59,198 bases of DNA from CAYTZA01 sp964442365 (GTDB lineage: Bacteria; Patescibacteriota; Minisyncoccia; Phycocordibacterales; DAORIS01). The stretch lies in assembly GCA_964442365.1 (NCBI GenBank), contig CAYTZA010000002.1:1-59198 (forward strand). Reading direction: 5' to 3'. Position numbers and translations under genes: made by a program. Of the stretch, positions 15,047-24,336 are shown piece by piece. Position 1 is the stretch's first letter; the number at the start of each line of letters is the position of its first letter. A model generated the notes under the pieces. It saw nothing but the letters and a program-made list of their open reading frames with translations, was not told where the DNA came from and did no database searches.

Positions 15047-15964
15047 TTATTTCTCTACAGTTCCCTCACTACGTATTACTTTAATTACGATAAATAATAA
15101 TCCGATCGCTACTAGTAAAATAATACCCAATTCACCATATGTTTTAATTAGTATATCTTCAGGATTAGATTTTTTGGCTTGTAAAGGTACGTATGTTGGA
15201 TTTTTTTCTTCGATACCAAGAGTAGCCTCCGTATATAAATTTGTATCTATATGAATCAAATCAGATGATTTTATTTTTACTGATAGAGCACTGTTACTAC
15301 CATAAAGTACTTTGTATGACGTTGTAGACGATTCTGGAGCCTCGAAAAATGCATATATTGGCAAAGCTTTAATATGAACAAGTTTATTTGCATACATAGA
15401 TACTATTTCAGAAGGAATAGTAATACGTAAGAAACGATTCTTGGTTGGAGTGTATTCTATAAACGTAGAAGATGTTGAATGGTATTTTTGAATGGTTTGT
15501 GTATTCCAATTATTTTTATCAGTACTTGATTCAATTGTAATTAAAGGTATTGTTTCGGTTTTAACAAAAGATGGTTGAATAGCAAAATGATAAAAAACTG
15601 ACGTACCAATATCGACAGTAAAGGAGGTGCTTGATCCTGTAGAATATGTTGAGTCGGTTGGTGTATAAAAGGTTTCTATTTGTGTAGAAGTTCCTGTGTC
15701 GATAACAAATGGAATTTCTGTTTCTATGTTTTTAATAATACGAAAATCTTGTAAGTTTTTTGTTTGTAAAGCGAGGCTGTATGGTATGCGAATACCAATA
15801 GTCGTGTATTGCGTCGAGCTTGCAAAAATAATCGAACGCATATGTTCAAAACGAAAAGATCTCACAAGGGAAGTCGTCTGCCCTGCTGTATATACAGTTG
15901 CGGGTATGATTAACAAACAGACGATGCTTATTATTTTGTAAAAGTATTTTGGATTGATTTCCAT
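15047..15964 (-). CDS. secreted, C-terminally anchored beta-rich protein
   Basis: 305 aa. A signal peptide (about residues 8-27, ending near TVYTAG) is followed by a Ser/Thr-rich, beta-strand-rich extracytoplasmic region and a C-terminal membrane helix (about 278-298) before a short charged tail. The layout resembles DUF3999-type surface proteins, but the match is weak and no catalytic motif is seen. Its start overlaps the end of the small gene 15931-16074, suggesting coupled translation. Confidence 0.6.
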   Translation of the reverse strand: MEINPKYFYKIISIVCLLIIPATVYTAGQTTSLVRSFRFEHMRSIIFASSTQYTTIGIRIPYSLALQTKNLQDFRIIKNIETEIPFVIDTGTSTQIETFYTPTDSTYSTGSSTSFTVDIGTSVFYHFAIQPSFVKTETIPLITIESSTDKNNWNTQTIQKYHSTSSTFIEYTPTKNRFLRITIPSEIVSMYANKLVHIKALPIYAFFEAPESSTTSYKVLYGSNSALSVKIKSSDLIHIDTNLYTEATLGIEEKNPTYVPLQAKKSNPEDILIKTYGELGIILLVAIGLLFIVIKVIRSEGTVEK

Positions 15965-16074
15965 GCAGAAGCAACAGAGTCACCTGTTTGAGTTAGTACT
16001 TTATTAACATCTATACCAACAAAATAATGTAAAGCAAATAGAACAATAACTGTTAAAAGTATACCTTTTATCAT
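15931..16074 (-). CDS. small single-span membrane protein, 47 aa
   Basis: A short frame starting at 16074: one N-terminal membrane helix (MIKGILLTVIVLFALHYF) followed by a soluble amphipathic tail ending IQNTFTK. Small proteins of this layout are common in CPR genomes. It overlaps the first 34 nt of the next gene (15047-15964) in another frame and both are on the same strand, which supports it being real. GATAAT lies 6 nt upstream of the ATG. Confidence 0.6.
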   Translation of the reverse strand: MIKGILLTVIVLFALHYFVGIDVNKVLTQTGDSVASAWKSIQNTFTK

Positions 16075-16097
16075 GTTTTTATTATCTCATAGAATAT

Positions 16098-16130
16098 AGA
16101 TATACACCCGCCGTCGGCGGGTGTATATCT
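16098..16130. repeat. 33-nt near-perfect palindrome
   Basis: Arms of 16 nt (16098-16113 and 16115-16130) with a GC-rich core CCCGCCG/CGGCGGG and AT-rich flanks. It lies between the end of the M23 hydrolase gene (16183) and the start of the small membrane protein (16074). No T-run follows on either strand, so it may be an mRNA-stabilising hairpin or a DNA cruciform rather than a simple terminator. Confidence 0.7.
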
Positions 16131-16182
16131 TGGTATATCAAAATACATGCCCGTCAGAGGTGGGTATGGAGTTTAAAAGTCT

Positions 16183-17457
16183 CTAGAGATACAAAAGTGG
16201 GTTTAGATAGGCTTTAAGGTCTGCAAAAGGCATAGTATAACTTCTACCACAAGCCTTACTTGGTCGTGTAAGAATTTGAACACCCTGTGAAGCGTATACT
16301 GTGAAGTGAAGGTGTGGACCGGTCGTGTATCCTGTATTACCAGAATATGCAATAAGTTCACCACGGGCAACTGTTTGATTGGGTCTTACTTTTATAAGAG
16401 AAAGATGGGCATAAAGTGTACTGAGGCCATTTGGGTGCTGTATGAGTATCCATTGGCCATATGAGGCTCCTGGACAAGCGGTATCAGTATTTCCTGTTCC
16501 AAGTACAACTCCCTGTTCGGATGATTTTATAGGTGTTCCTACAGAGGCTCTGAGGTCTATACCGTTATGCCCTTTTCCGTTGTATGCCCCAGGATTTTTT
16601 CGTGCAAAATCAGTATCACCAAATTGTTGGGTTATACTAACTGAATCAACAGGCCATGCCAATATTCCTTTACGTGATTGAGGAATAAGGGATGGGTCAA
16701 TAGCGATTTTCAAATCAGCTTCAAATTGTTGAAGTTCTTTTTCGAAAGCATTTTTGAGGTCTAGACGCTCTTGAAGTTGTTTGCGAAATTCTGCTTCTGT
16801 ATTTTTTGTTTGTTTAAGAACAGTATTTTGTGTTTTTTGACTTTGTTCTACTAGTTTCTTTTGATCAGCAAGGGTTTCTTTTTGTGTTTCGTATTGTTTT
16901 TTCTGAACTGTGCGAGAAGAGAGATCTTTTTCTAGTTTCTCTTTTTCTTTTATAATTTCATCAAGATTTTGATTGATTGAGTGTTGAAGACGAACTGATT
17001 GATCAAAATATGTCCATGCATCACTTAGTTTTTGATAAGTAAGAAGTTGTTCGATAAGTCCTAGAGATTCTTGCTGGTCACGTTTTTTAATAAGAGTCTT
17101 AAGTGCTTGTAGACGTTTTTCGATTGTGTCTTCCCTATCTCCTATTTCTATATCAAGTTGTTGTATGGTGTATGTTGTTTTTGAGAGACTCGTTTCTGTG
17201 CGTGTGAGTTCGGTAGAAAGTTTTTTGATTGTTTGATTAAGTTCGGCGAGAGTGTTTTGAAGAGTAATTGCTTTGGCACTTGTTTCGCCAATTTGATTTT
17301 GATACTGAGCGATTTCTGCGTCGAGTTGTTTTAGGACTTGATTTTTTTCTTCTATTTTTTGTTTTAATTCGTCAATTGTATTTGCGTGGAGTGTTTGAGC
17401 GGTAAAGAAACTCAAAAAAAGACATACTATGAATATACTAGAGACGAGTCTATTCAT
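16183..17457 (-). CDS. M23 peptidase with coiled coil, EnvC-like
   Basis: 424 aa. A signal peptide (about 1-25) is followed by a long coiled coil (about 28-235) and a C-terminal M23 domain with metal ligands in GHNGIDL and HLHF. This is the layout of EnvC/NlpD-type murein hydrolases or activators of amidases acting in daughter-cell separation. The metal ligands appear intact, so it could be active itself. The start at 17457 (MNRLVSSIF) overlaps the gltX stop by 8 bp, so it is translationally coupled to gltX and is the last gene of the trpS-to-M23 chain. Confidence 0.9.
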   Translation of the reverse strand: MNRLVSSIFIVCLFLSFFTAQTLHANTIDELKQKIEEKNQVLKQLDAEIAQYQNQIGETSAKAITLQNTLAELNQTIKKLSTELTRTETSLSKTTYTIQQLDIEIGDREDTIEKRLQALKTLIKKRDQQESLGLIEQLLTYQKLSDAWTYFDQSVRLQHSINQNLDEIIKEKEKLEKDLSSRTVQKKQYETQKETLADQKKLVEQSQKTQNTVLKQTKNTEAEFRKQLQERLDLKNAFEKELQQFEADLKIAIDPSLIPQSRKGILAWPVDSVSITQQFGDTDFARKNPGAYNGKGHNGIDLRASVGTPIKSSEQGVVLGTGNTDTACPGASYGQWILIQHPNGLSTLYAHLSLIKVRPNQTVARGELIAYSGNTGYTTGPHLHFTVYASQGVQILTRPSKACGRSYTMPFADLKAYLNPLLYL

Positions 17458-18778
17458 GTGACAGTAATTCAATAGCTTTAGTTATACGACTCAGAGTACG
17501 TTCTTTTCCAAGTGCATGAGCGAGACTGAAAGGGTCAGGAGATTTATCTTTTCCAGAAAGAGATAAACGCAAAGGCCATAATACTTCTCCTTTACCTGTT
17601 TCTTCGACGTATGACCATATACTGTTTTTAACTGTATCGGCAGTCCAAGGTTCAGGGGGGACAGCAGAAAGAACGTCTAGAACTTTTTGGAGGCGTTCTT
17701 TTGTGTCTTTGGCCGAAGCCCCTTTCCATAGAAGTTTTGTTGTCTCATATGAAGGTTCAGTAAAAAAGAAGTCATATTCACCAGACTTTTTAAGAGTATC
17801 TATGTCTCCCCATGTTTCAATACGATCACGTACTAAGCTTATAAGTATTGGATTGTCTGTGCCAAGTTTAGAGCTTATTGTTTCAGTCACGATATTTTCT
17901 GGTAAACGTTTGATCCACTCTTTGTTAAGCCAACGAAGTTTTTCAATATTAAATACCGCTCCAGCTTTTTGTATTTTTTCTATAGAAAACTGTTTCAATA
18001 GCTCTTCCATAGTAAACACTTCTTGATCAGTACCAGGATTCCATCCAAGTAGTGCTACAAAATTGATAAGAGCTTCGGGCAAAAAACCTTGATCTCTATA
18101 GTAAAGTGTGGCTACGGATTCACCATGCTTTCTTTTGGATAGTTTTGATTTATCAGGAGCTAGTATGAGTGGTAAGTGTGCGTATATAGGTCTTTTGGCT
18201 CCTAAAGCTTCTATAAGCAAAATCTGACGCGGGGTATTTGATATATGGTCTTCTCCTCGTATAACATGGGTCACTCCCATATCTATATCGTCTACTACTA
18301 CAGCAAGATGGTATACAGGTTCTGTTAGGCTTTTAGCAATAATAAAATCACCAAGCTCTGTAGTGTCAAAAGAAATAGTACCTCGTACCATATCTTCAAA
18401 AGAAATAGTTGTTTTAGGATTTTTAAATCGTATCACTTCACTTCTCTGCCCTATTTCTGTTGGTGTTTCTTTTGATATATATGCATGACCGCTTTCGATA
18501 AGTTGTTTTAGTTTTTCAACATAAAGACTGCTTCGATCTTGTTGGCGAATAGCTTCTCCATCAAAAGGAATACCAAGCCATTTCATACTTTCGTAGATAT
18601 ATTTTTCGTACTCTGGTTTTGAGCGTTCTTTATCTGTATCTTCAATACGTAAACGCATAGTACCTTCATGCTGTTTGGCAAAAAGGTAGTTAAAAAGAAG
18701 TGTTCGAACAGAACCCACATGAAGAAATCCTGTAGGACTTGGTGGAAAGCGTGTAACGATAGAGGTATTAATCTTCAT
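17450..18778 (-). CDS. gltX: glutamyl-tRNA synthetase
   Basis: 442 aa, slightly short for the bacterial type. Class I motifs: PPSPTGFLHVG (HIGH-like) and LSKRKHG (KMSKS-like). It charges tRNA-Glu and, where GlnRS is missing, often tRNA-Gln too; the latter cannot be judged here. It overlaps the murG end by 11 bp and the M23 start by 8 bp, inside a cell-wall gene chain where murC would usually be. Confidence 0.95.
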   Translation of the reverse strand: MKINTSIVTRFPPSPTGFLHVGSVRTLLFNYLFAKQHEGTMRLRIEDTDKERSKPEYEKYIYESMKWLGIPFDGEAIRQQDRSSLYVEKLKQLIESGHAYISKETPTEIGQRSEVIRFKNPKTTISFEDMVRGTISFDTTELGDFIIAKSLTEPVYHLAVVVDDIDMGVTHVIRGEDHISNTPRQILLIEALGAKRPIYAHLPLILAPDKSKLSKRKHGESVATLYYRDQGFLPEALINFVALLGWNPGTDQEVFTMEELLKQFSIEKIQKAGAVFNIEKLRWLNKEWIKRLPENIVTETISSKLGTDNPILISLVRDRIETWGDIDTLKKSGEYDFFFTEPSYETTKLLWKGASAKDTKERLQKVLDVLSAVPPEPWTADTVKNSIWSYVEETGKGEVLWPLRLSLSGKDKSPDPFSLAHALGKERTLSRITKAIELLSHE

Positions 18779-19898
18779 GACTTAATCCTATAGCTAGTAA
18801 CTCTTCAGCAATTTTTTCTCCGGCACTCACAGTACTAAAAGTAGAAGCAGAAGATGACATTTTATCTCGAACTTGTTGATTAGAAAGAATACGTTCTGTT
18901 TCGCTTAACAGTACGTGTGGTGTTAGATTATTTTCTTCTATAACAGAACAAGCTCCACTACGAGCGTAAGCAAAAGCATTTTTCCTTTGATGATCACCGT
19001 TTGAATCAGTGATGGGGATAATAATACTTGGTACATGCCATGAAGCAATCTCAAATATAGTTGATCCAGCTCTTGATATAACAATATCTGCTGCTCCAGC
19101 TGCCATTTTGAGATTGAGAACATTCAGATGATCAAATGGTTTGTACCTTTCAGTATGAGCGCTTGTTTCCAAAGCTATACGCGCTCGACCCGTTACTTCT
19201 GTAAAGTTTAAATCCCCTGTTTGATGAATTATGTAATATTTTTTAACTAATTCTGGTAGTGCATCGAGTACTGTTTCATTGATTGTTGACGATCCTTGTG
19301 ATCCTCCGAGAATCAATACCACAGGAGTTTGTCCATCCATACTAAAAAATTCTTTTCCGATATCACGCGGAGCGATTTGTATATCTTTTCGTATAGGATT
19401 TCCAGTAATTAAAACTGGTTTTTTACGAGGAAAATGTGTTTGAGCTTCAGCATATGAAAGTGCTATGCGATATGCAAAATGTCCTGACCATGCGCTTACT
19501 CTTCCCGGTACGGTATCAGATTCGTGTATGATGACAGGAATACGTAAAAAACGAGCAGCAAAAAGTGTTGGAAAACTTCCAAAACCACCTTTGCTAAAAA
19601 CTACATCGGGATATAGCATGAGCATTTTCCAGCATGCCATGAGTATACTGAAAGGCATTTTAACAATATCAATAATATTGAGAATAGAAAAATATCGACG
19701 TAATTTCCCTGAAGATATACGGATAAATTTTATTTTCTGATCATAGAGAAGTCCTTCGTCATATGGTTCAGGTGCCATAAAAAAAAGTTCTGGCATAACC
19801 AAATGACGTTCTCTAACTAAACGATGTATTTCTTGGGATACTGCTATGATTGGGTAAAAATGCCCTCCTGTACCCCCTCCTGTAAAGACGATTTTCAT
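18768..19898 (-). CDS. murG: MurG, lipid II-forming GlcNAc transferase
   Basis: 376 aa. GGTGGHFYP at the N terminus, FSKGGFGSFP and the C-terminal donor-site region (GGSQGSSTINE, SRAGSTIFEIA) identify MurG, which adds GlcNAc to lipid I on the inner membrane face. It lies between ftsW and gltX. A TATACT 9 nt before its ATG might give an extra internal start of transcription. Confidence 0.96.
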   Translation of the reverse strand: MKIVFTGGGTGGHFYPIIAVSQEIHRLVRERHLVMPELFFMAPEPYDEGLLYDQKIKFIRISSGKLRRYFSILNIIDIVKMPFSILMACWKMLMLYPDVVFSKGGFGSFPTLFAARFLRIPVIIHESDTVPGRVSAWSGHFAYRIALSYAEAQTHFPRKKPVLITGNPIRKDIQIAPRDIGKEFFSMDGQTPVVLILGGSQGSSTINETVLDALPELVKKYYIIHQTGDLNFTEVTGRARIALETSAHTERYKPFDHLNVLNLKMAAGAADIVISRAGSTIFEIASWHVPSIIIPITDSNGDHQRKNAFAYARSGACSVIEENNLTPHVLLSETERILSNQQVRDKMSSSASTFSTVSAGEKIAEELLAIGLSHED

Positions 19899-19921
19899 AT
19901 ATAAAACAGTATAACACGTGG

Positions 19922-21013
19922 TTATTTTCTGTGGCGAGAAATATTGAGGATAATACCTACCTGAGAGAGGCCTATAAGCATGGCAGTACCTCCTTGGCTA
20001 ACAAAAAGAAGAGGAACACCAGTAAGTGGCACGAGGCCAAGCATTGCGCCCATATTCATAAAAGATTGCCCTATAAGCAGAGCTGAGAAACCTATCACTA
20101 TACTAGAACCAAAGTGATCTTTGGTTTCCATGGCAATACGTAAAGAGCGTAGAGCAAATGCTAAAAAAAGCAATATAAGAAAGCTTGCCCCTACAAAACC
20201 AAACTCTTCTCCTGCTACTGCAAAAATAGAATCTCCTACCGGTTCTGGTAAAAAATTAAACTTTTGTATACTTTGTCCAAAACCTTTACCAAGAAAACCA
20301 CCTGTACCGATAGTGATAAGTGCTTGTTGTGTTTGATATCCTGCGCCGAGAGCATTTTCAGATGGATTTACAAAAGTAAGTAATCGATCGAGGACATATG
20401 GCCGTATAGAAATAAGACCTACTAACCCTACAAGTCCAATAAGAAAAACAATACCAATATGAAAAAGTTTTCCACCTGCAGCAAAAAACATAGTGATAAG
20501 AGCGATAATAATAATCGGATCAGTGTCTCTTTGGAGAAGTAGGATACCTTCTATAAGGCCAGATAAAAGAATAAGTGGAAGAAGTCCATATGTATAAGTA
20601 TTGATACGATTTTTAAAACTAGAAAGCCAAGCTGCATAATAAAGAATCCCGGCAAATTTTAGTAGTTCGGATGGTTGAAAAGAAAAAGAACCGAAACCAA
20701 GCCAACGCATAGCTCCGCCGTGTTCTATAGCAAGCCCTGGTACAAAAAGAAGAATGTTTACACCTATTGCACCAAGTAATAAATAGAAGGCTATTTTTTT
20801 CCAGAATCGAAAGTCAATTCTAGCCATAATAAGAAGAGCTATGCCACCACCAACGATCCCTATAAGACCCTGTTTTAAAGCGACTGCTCCGAATCCTCCA
20901 CTGCTACGAGCAAGTAGTCCAAGTGATGCCGAAGAAAATATCAAATAACCAAAACCAACCAGTACAACAGTGATTAAAAAAAGCACTTTATCTATGGGTT
21001 GAAGTTTTGTCAT
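19922..21013 (-). CDS. ftsW: FtsW/RodA-type SEDS glycosyltransferase
   Basis: 363 aa with about ten membrane segments. The start at 21013 (MTKLQPIDK) overlaps the mraY stop as ATGA. SEDS proteins polymerise lipid II together with a class B penicillin-binding protein. The order mraY-ftsW-murG points to FtsW rather than RodA, but murD is missing between mraY and ftsW. Conserved region FLPEPVGDSIFAVAGEEFGF is present. Confidence 0.92.
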   Translation of the reverse strand: MTKLQPIDKVLFLITVVLVGFGYLIFSSASLGLLARSSGGFGAVALKQGLIGIVGGGIALLIMARIDFRFWKKIAFYLLLGAIGVNILLFVPGLAIEHGGAMRWLGFGSFSFQPSELLKFAGILYYAAWLSSFKNRINTYTYGLLPLILLSGLIEGILLLQRDTDPIIIIALITMFFAAGGKLFHIGIVFLIGLVGLVGLISIRPYVLDRLLTFVNPSENALGAGYQTQQALITIGTGGFLGKGFGQSIQKFNFLPEPVGDSIFAVAGEEFGFVGASFLILLFLAFALRSLRIAMETKDHFGSSIVIGFSALLIGQSFMNMGAMLGLVPLTGVPLLFVSQGGTAMLIGLSQVGIILNISRHRK

Positions 21014-22101
21014 CCAATAAGTGCAAGAGATAAGCCAATAATAGCGACCACTACTCCAATAATCCAATATCGCATAGTTACTTTGTACGAAGGCCAGCCA
21101 ATTGCTTCAAAATGATGATGTACAGGAGCAATTCTAAATACTTTTTTACCACGTACTTTTTTAGATATACTTTGGATAATATCAGAGGCTGTAGTTGCCA
21201 CTAAAGGAAAAGCAATAATCGGTAGTACTAAGAGACCATATCCTCCATGTGGAAGAGCTCCGGACTTTTCAGATAGAGCGTCAGTCATGAAAGCAATTAC
21301 TGCAAGTGTAGTAGTGAGGGCCATACTACCTGTTTCGGTCATATAAAAACGTGCAGGAGGTATATTGAACCAAAGAAAAGCCAGTATACCTCCTGCAATT
21401 GTTGCAGAAAGAGCTGCAAGATTGTATTGGTGTTGTGCAAATGCTATACCAGCATATGCTGTAAAAGCAGCGGTAAATACTCCCCCAGCCAAACCGTCGA
21501 TACCGTCGATAACTCCACCGGAATATAGAGCGAGCATGACTATGGCAAAAAGAGGAATAATAAACCAACCAACATAAAGTGAACCATCAAATGGTAAACC
21601 AAGACTATCTATGCCTAATTTTGCATAAAACCAGTATCCCCAAAGTAATCCCATAGCAGTTACAACAAAAAGGCGTTTACTAAGAGAAAGTCCACCTGCT
21701 CCAGTACCAGGAGCTCCTTTTATTTCTAAAAAATCATCAATAAGTCCAACAAAAGCTCCGAGTATGAGAGTTACCAAAGGAATCCACGTTTGGTCTCGAC
21801 TGATAAAATCAAGCTTCGAAAATACTCCATCGATAGTATGTGAAAGAATCCACATGAGTACTGCCACAATAATAACGCTTGCCCAAATAACAATTCCACC
21901 CATACGAGGTGTGCCAGTTTCTTTTTCTTTATGAAGAGAATTAAATACTTCAGCTTCTGTACCATCACGAAGGACCTTGCCACCTTTTTTCTTCCAGAGT
22001 TTGTATTTGTATAAATAGTGAGTAAGGGCCGGTGTACAGAGCACTCCAACTATAAAGGCCATAGCTGAGGGTAGAAAAACTTTTACAACATCTATAATCA
22101 T
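21010..22101 (-). CDS. mraY: MraY, phospho-MurNAc-pentapeptide transferase
   Basis: 363 aa polytopic membrane protein. The Asp pair in GLIDDFLEIKG, the GGVIDGIDGLAGG motif and the APVHHHFE loop are all present. It makes lipid I on undecaprenyl phosphate. It starts 25 bp after the dacA stop and overlaps ftsW by 4 bp. There is an extra hydrophilic stretch near residues 35-65 (KLWKKKGGKVLRDGTEAEVF), seen in several CPR and Gram-positive versions. Confidence 0.95.
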   Translation of the reverse strand: MIIDVVKVFLPSAMAFIVGVLCTPALTHYLYKYKLWKKKGGKVLRDGTEAEVFNSLHKEKETGTPRMGGIVIWASVIIVAVLMWILSHTIDGVFSKLDFISRDQTWIPLVTLILGAFVGLIDDFLEIKGAPGTGAGGLSLSKRLFVVTAMGLLWGYWFYAKLGIDSLGLPFDGSLYVGWFIIPLFAIVMLALYSGGVIDGIDGLAGGVFTAAFTAYAGIAFAQHQYNLAALSATIAGGILAFLWFNIPPARFYMTETGSMALTTTLAVIAFMTDALSEKSGALPHGGYGLLVLPIIAFPLVATTASDIIQSISKKVRGKKVFRIAPVHHHFEAIGWPSYKVTMRYWIIGVVVAIIGLSLALIG

Positions 22102-22125
22102 ACTTTTTGATTATACGCTTTATAC

Positions 22126-23052
22126 CTATTTTTCCAAAGCAAGATATTCACGTATCGCATTACTTAAAGTATCTACATCAGTAAGACGATCTGTTGGTGT
22201 TGAACCAAGCACAACGATAACAATAGGATGTTGTATACCCATATCAAGAGCTACAGCCAGATTTCCACCTGCAAGGTCACTAGAGCCTGTTTTTGAGGCA
22301 ATAAGGCTCGGTGTACGTGACGCCTGAGTATTTGTATTGATTGCTGTATGTTCGATAGTGTCACTTGTGACAGATATAGCTGGTTTTGTGGTTTGTTCAA
22401 ATATATCAGGATGATTTTTCAATACATATTCATAGAGTCTGGCAACGTCAGCTGCAGAACCATAACCTCCGGCTTGTACAGGATTTACATCTAACCCTGT
22501 TGGATTATAAAAAGACATGGTTGTGAGTTGTAATTCTTGAGCTCGTGTATTCATTTGATCTACAAAACTACCCTGCTCAGGTTTGAGGGCTTCTATTGCT
22601 GAAGCAATGGCTCTGGCACCATCATTTGAAGACATAACTAGAGTAAAATCTAAGATATCTTTCAGTTTCCACCACTCACCAACGAGAAGTCCACTATCAC
22701 CTTCTTCCTTGAGAGAGTCTTGTTGAAAAGCAAATTCAGTATTTGTCGGTGCTTGTTCGGTAGCAACTAGGGCTGTCATGATCTTGGTAAGTGAAGCAAG
22801 GGGGAGTGTGGTGCTTGCATTGTGTGAAAAGAGTACTTTTTGATTTTTTATATCCCATACATAAGCACTTTTTGCTGTTATCTGTACTTTATCAAAAGGA
22901 TTTTCTTTGACGATTTTAATTGGAACTGCAGAGGTTGTTTTTGTTAAAGTAAAAACAGAACGTACGCTTTGTATTGTAAGTGAAAACAGTGGCACACCAA
23001 GAAGGATGCCTACAAATAGTGCATCGGTAAATGTTTTTGGAATTATTTTCAT
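22126..23052 (-). CDS. dacA: D-alanyl-D-alanine carboxypeptidase (S11)
   Basis: 308 aa. An N-terminal membrane anchor is followed by the penicillin-binding fold with all three motifs: SLTK (SxxK), SSN-DG (SxN-like) and KTGSS (KTG). It would trim the terminal D-Ala of peptidoglycan stems. The C-terminal PBP5-type tail domain is absent. The start overlaps the scpB stop by 4 bp. Confidence 0.93.
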   Translation of the reverse strand: MKIIPKTFTDALFVGILLGVPLFSLTIQSVRSVFTLTKTTSAVPIKIVKENPFDKVQITAKSAYVWDIKNQKVLFSHNASTTLPLASLTKIMTALVATEQAPTNTEFAFQQDSLKEEGDSGLLVGEWWKLKDILDFTLVMSSNDGARAIASAIEALKPEQGSFVDQMNTRAQELQLTTMSFYNPTGLDVNPVQAGGYGSAADVARLYEYVLKNHPDIFEQTTKPAISVTSDTIEHTAINTNTQASRTPSLIASKTGSSDLAGGNLAVALDMGIQHPIVIVVLGSTPTDRLTDVDTLSNAIREYLALEK

Positions 23053-23603
23053 GCCGGATTTTCTTTTTGCTTTTCTTTTTCTAAATTAAATTGACGTATT
23101 TTTTCTTGAAATGAAGCATATTCTGGTAAATCTGTGCGTGACTGTATACCTAAGTGTGCTAGAAGTTCTATAGTTGGATTATATGCAAAACTTCTACTAT
23201 CTTTTCCTTCTACTCTTTCTATGAGACCACGCACTAAAAGATTTCTTACAATAAACTGAGAATTGACCCCACGAATATAGTCAATTTCTCTACGTGTGAT
23301 TGGTCCTTCGTAAAGTACAATAGATAGTGTCTCTAAACCAGCTTTACCTAAGTCTTTATTGAGTTCTTCTTTGGTTATTTTTTCTATAAGCTCGCTTAAT
23401 TCTGGTGCTGAACGTAGCTCTGCAACTTCTTCTGTTCGTATAAGACGGATACCGCGAGTATTTAGTATTTCTTCAAGTGATTTGAGAGCTGAAACAATCT
23501 CTTCTGTAGACACTTGAAATATACTACTCAATTCTTTGATTGAAATAGCTTCTCCTTTCCAAAAAAGGAATCCTTCGAGTTTTGTAGTGAGTGTATTATC
23601 CAT
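23049..23603 (-). CDS. scpB: segregation and condensation protein ScpB
   Basis: 184 aa. Two winged-helix regions are visible; the EGPITRREIDYIRGVNSQFIVRNLLVRGLIE segment (given here in parts: EGPITRREIDYIRGVNS and LLVRGLIERV) is the ScpB hallmark. With ScpA and SMC it forms the bacterial condensin. It overlaps scpA by 8 bp. Confidence 0.93.
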   Translation of the reverse strand: MDNTLTTKLEGFLFWKGEAISIKELSSIFQVSTEEIVSALKSLEEILNTRGIRLIRTEEVAELRSAPELSELIEKITKEELNKDLGKAGLETLSIVLYEGPITRREIDYIRGVNSQFIVRNLLVRGLIERVEGKDSRSFAYNPTIELLAHLGIQSRTDLPEYASFQEKIRQFNLEKEKQKENPA

Positions 23604-24336
23604 AACTTGGTATGCTGACTGTGTCGTTATTGATTTCGATTTCTCCTCCTTGCGTGTCTTGTTTAGCCATTATAACTCCTCTTTTGACGAGCTCAAGCAT
23701 AGCAAGAAAACTTACAATAACATGAACCTTCTCTTCCCTACCAATTTCAGTCTTACCAATACCGGCAAATTCGCTGAAACGTAGAGACATATTTTTTTGT
23801 ACTCGCGTAAGAAGTGTGGTGATCATATCTTCAAGAGAGATAATTTTCCGTACAGTAGCCTGTGGTATTTTTTCAGTTTCTACAATACGACTGAGTACAT
23901 CTTTCATGGATTGTAAAAGATGTGTAACCGATGTCTGTGTGTCTGGTAAAAACATGGTATCAATTCGTGTTCCTGTACTTTTTGAAAACATCAATGTTTT
24001 ACCAAATGATTCTTTAATATGAACAGTAAGATCTTTGATGAGTTTGTAGTGAGCAAGGCGCGATTCGAGTTCCTCGATACTAGCTGTTTCTTCTTCTGTG
24101 AGTTGAAGATTTGGTAAAAGGGATTTTGATTTTATAAGTAATAGAGCTGAAGCTATAAGAATAAATTCAGAACTTTGATCAATAGGAAAATCAGGATGTG
24201 ACTCTATGTATTTTATAAAATCATCAGTAATTTGTGCTAGAGAAATTTCATTGACGAAAAGTTTGCGTGATTCGATGAGTTCCAAAAGTACTTCAAATGG
24301 ACCTTCATATATAGATGTTTTAACGCTATAGGTCAT
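23596..24336 (-). CDS. scpA: segregation and condensation protein ScpA
   Basis: 246 aa kleisin. The N terminus YEGPFEVLLELIESRKL is the family signature, followed by helical SMC-binding segments and a C-terminal winged helix (LLELV-type end, here MLELVKRGVIMAKQ). It overlaps trpS by 4 bp and scpB by 8 bp. No smc gene is in the window. Confidence 0.93.
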   Translation of the reverse strand: MTYSVKTSIYEGPFEVLLELIESRKLFVNEISLAQITDDFIKYIESHPDFPIDQSSEFILIASALLLIKSKSLLPNLQLTEEETASIEELESRLAHYKLIKDLTVHIKESFGKTLMFSKSTGTRIDTMFLPDTQTSVTHLLQSMKDVLSRIVETEKIPQATVRKIISLEDMITTLLTRVQKNMSLRFSEFAGIGKTEIGREEKVHVIVSFLAMLELVKRGVIMAKQDTQGGEIEINNDTVSIPSYG

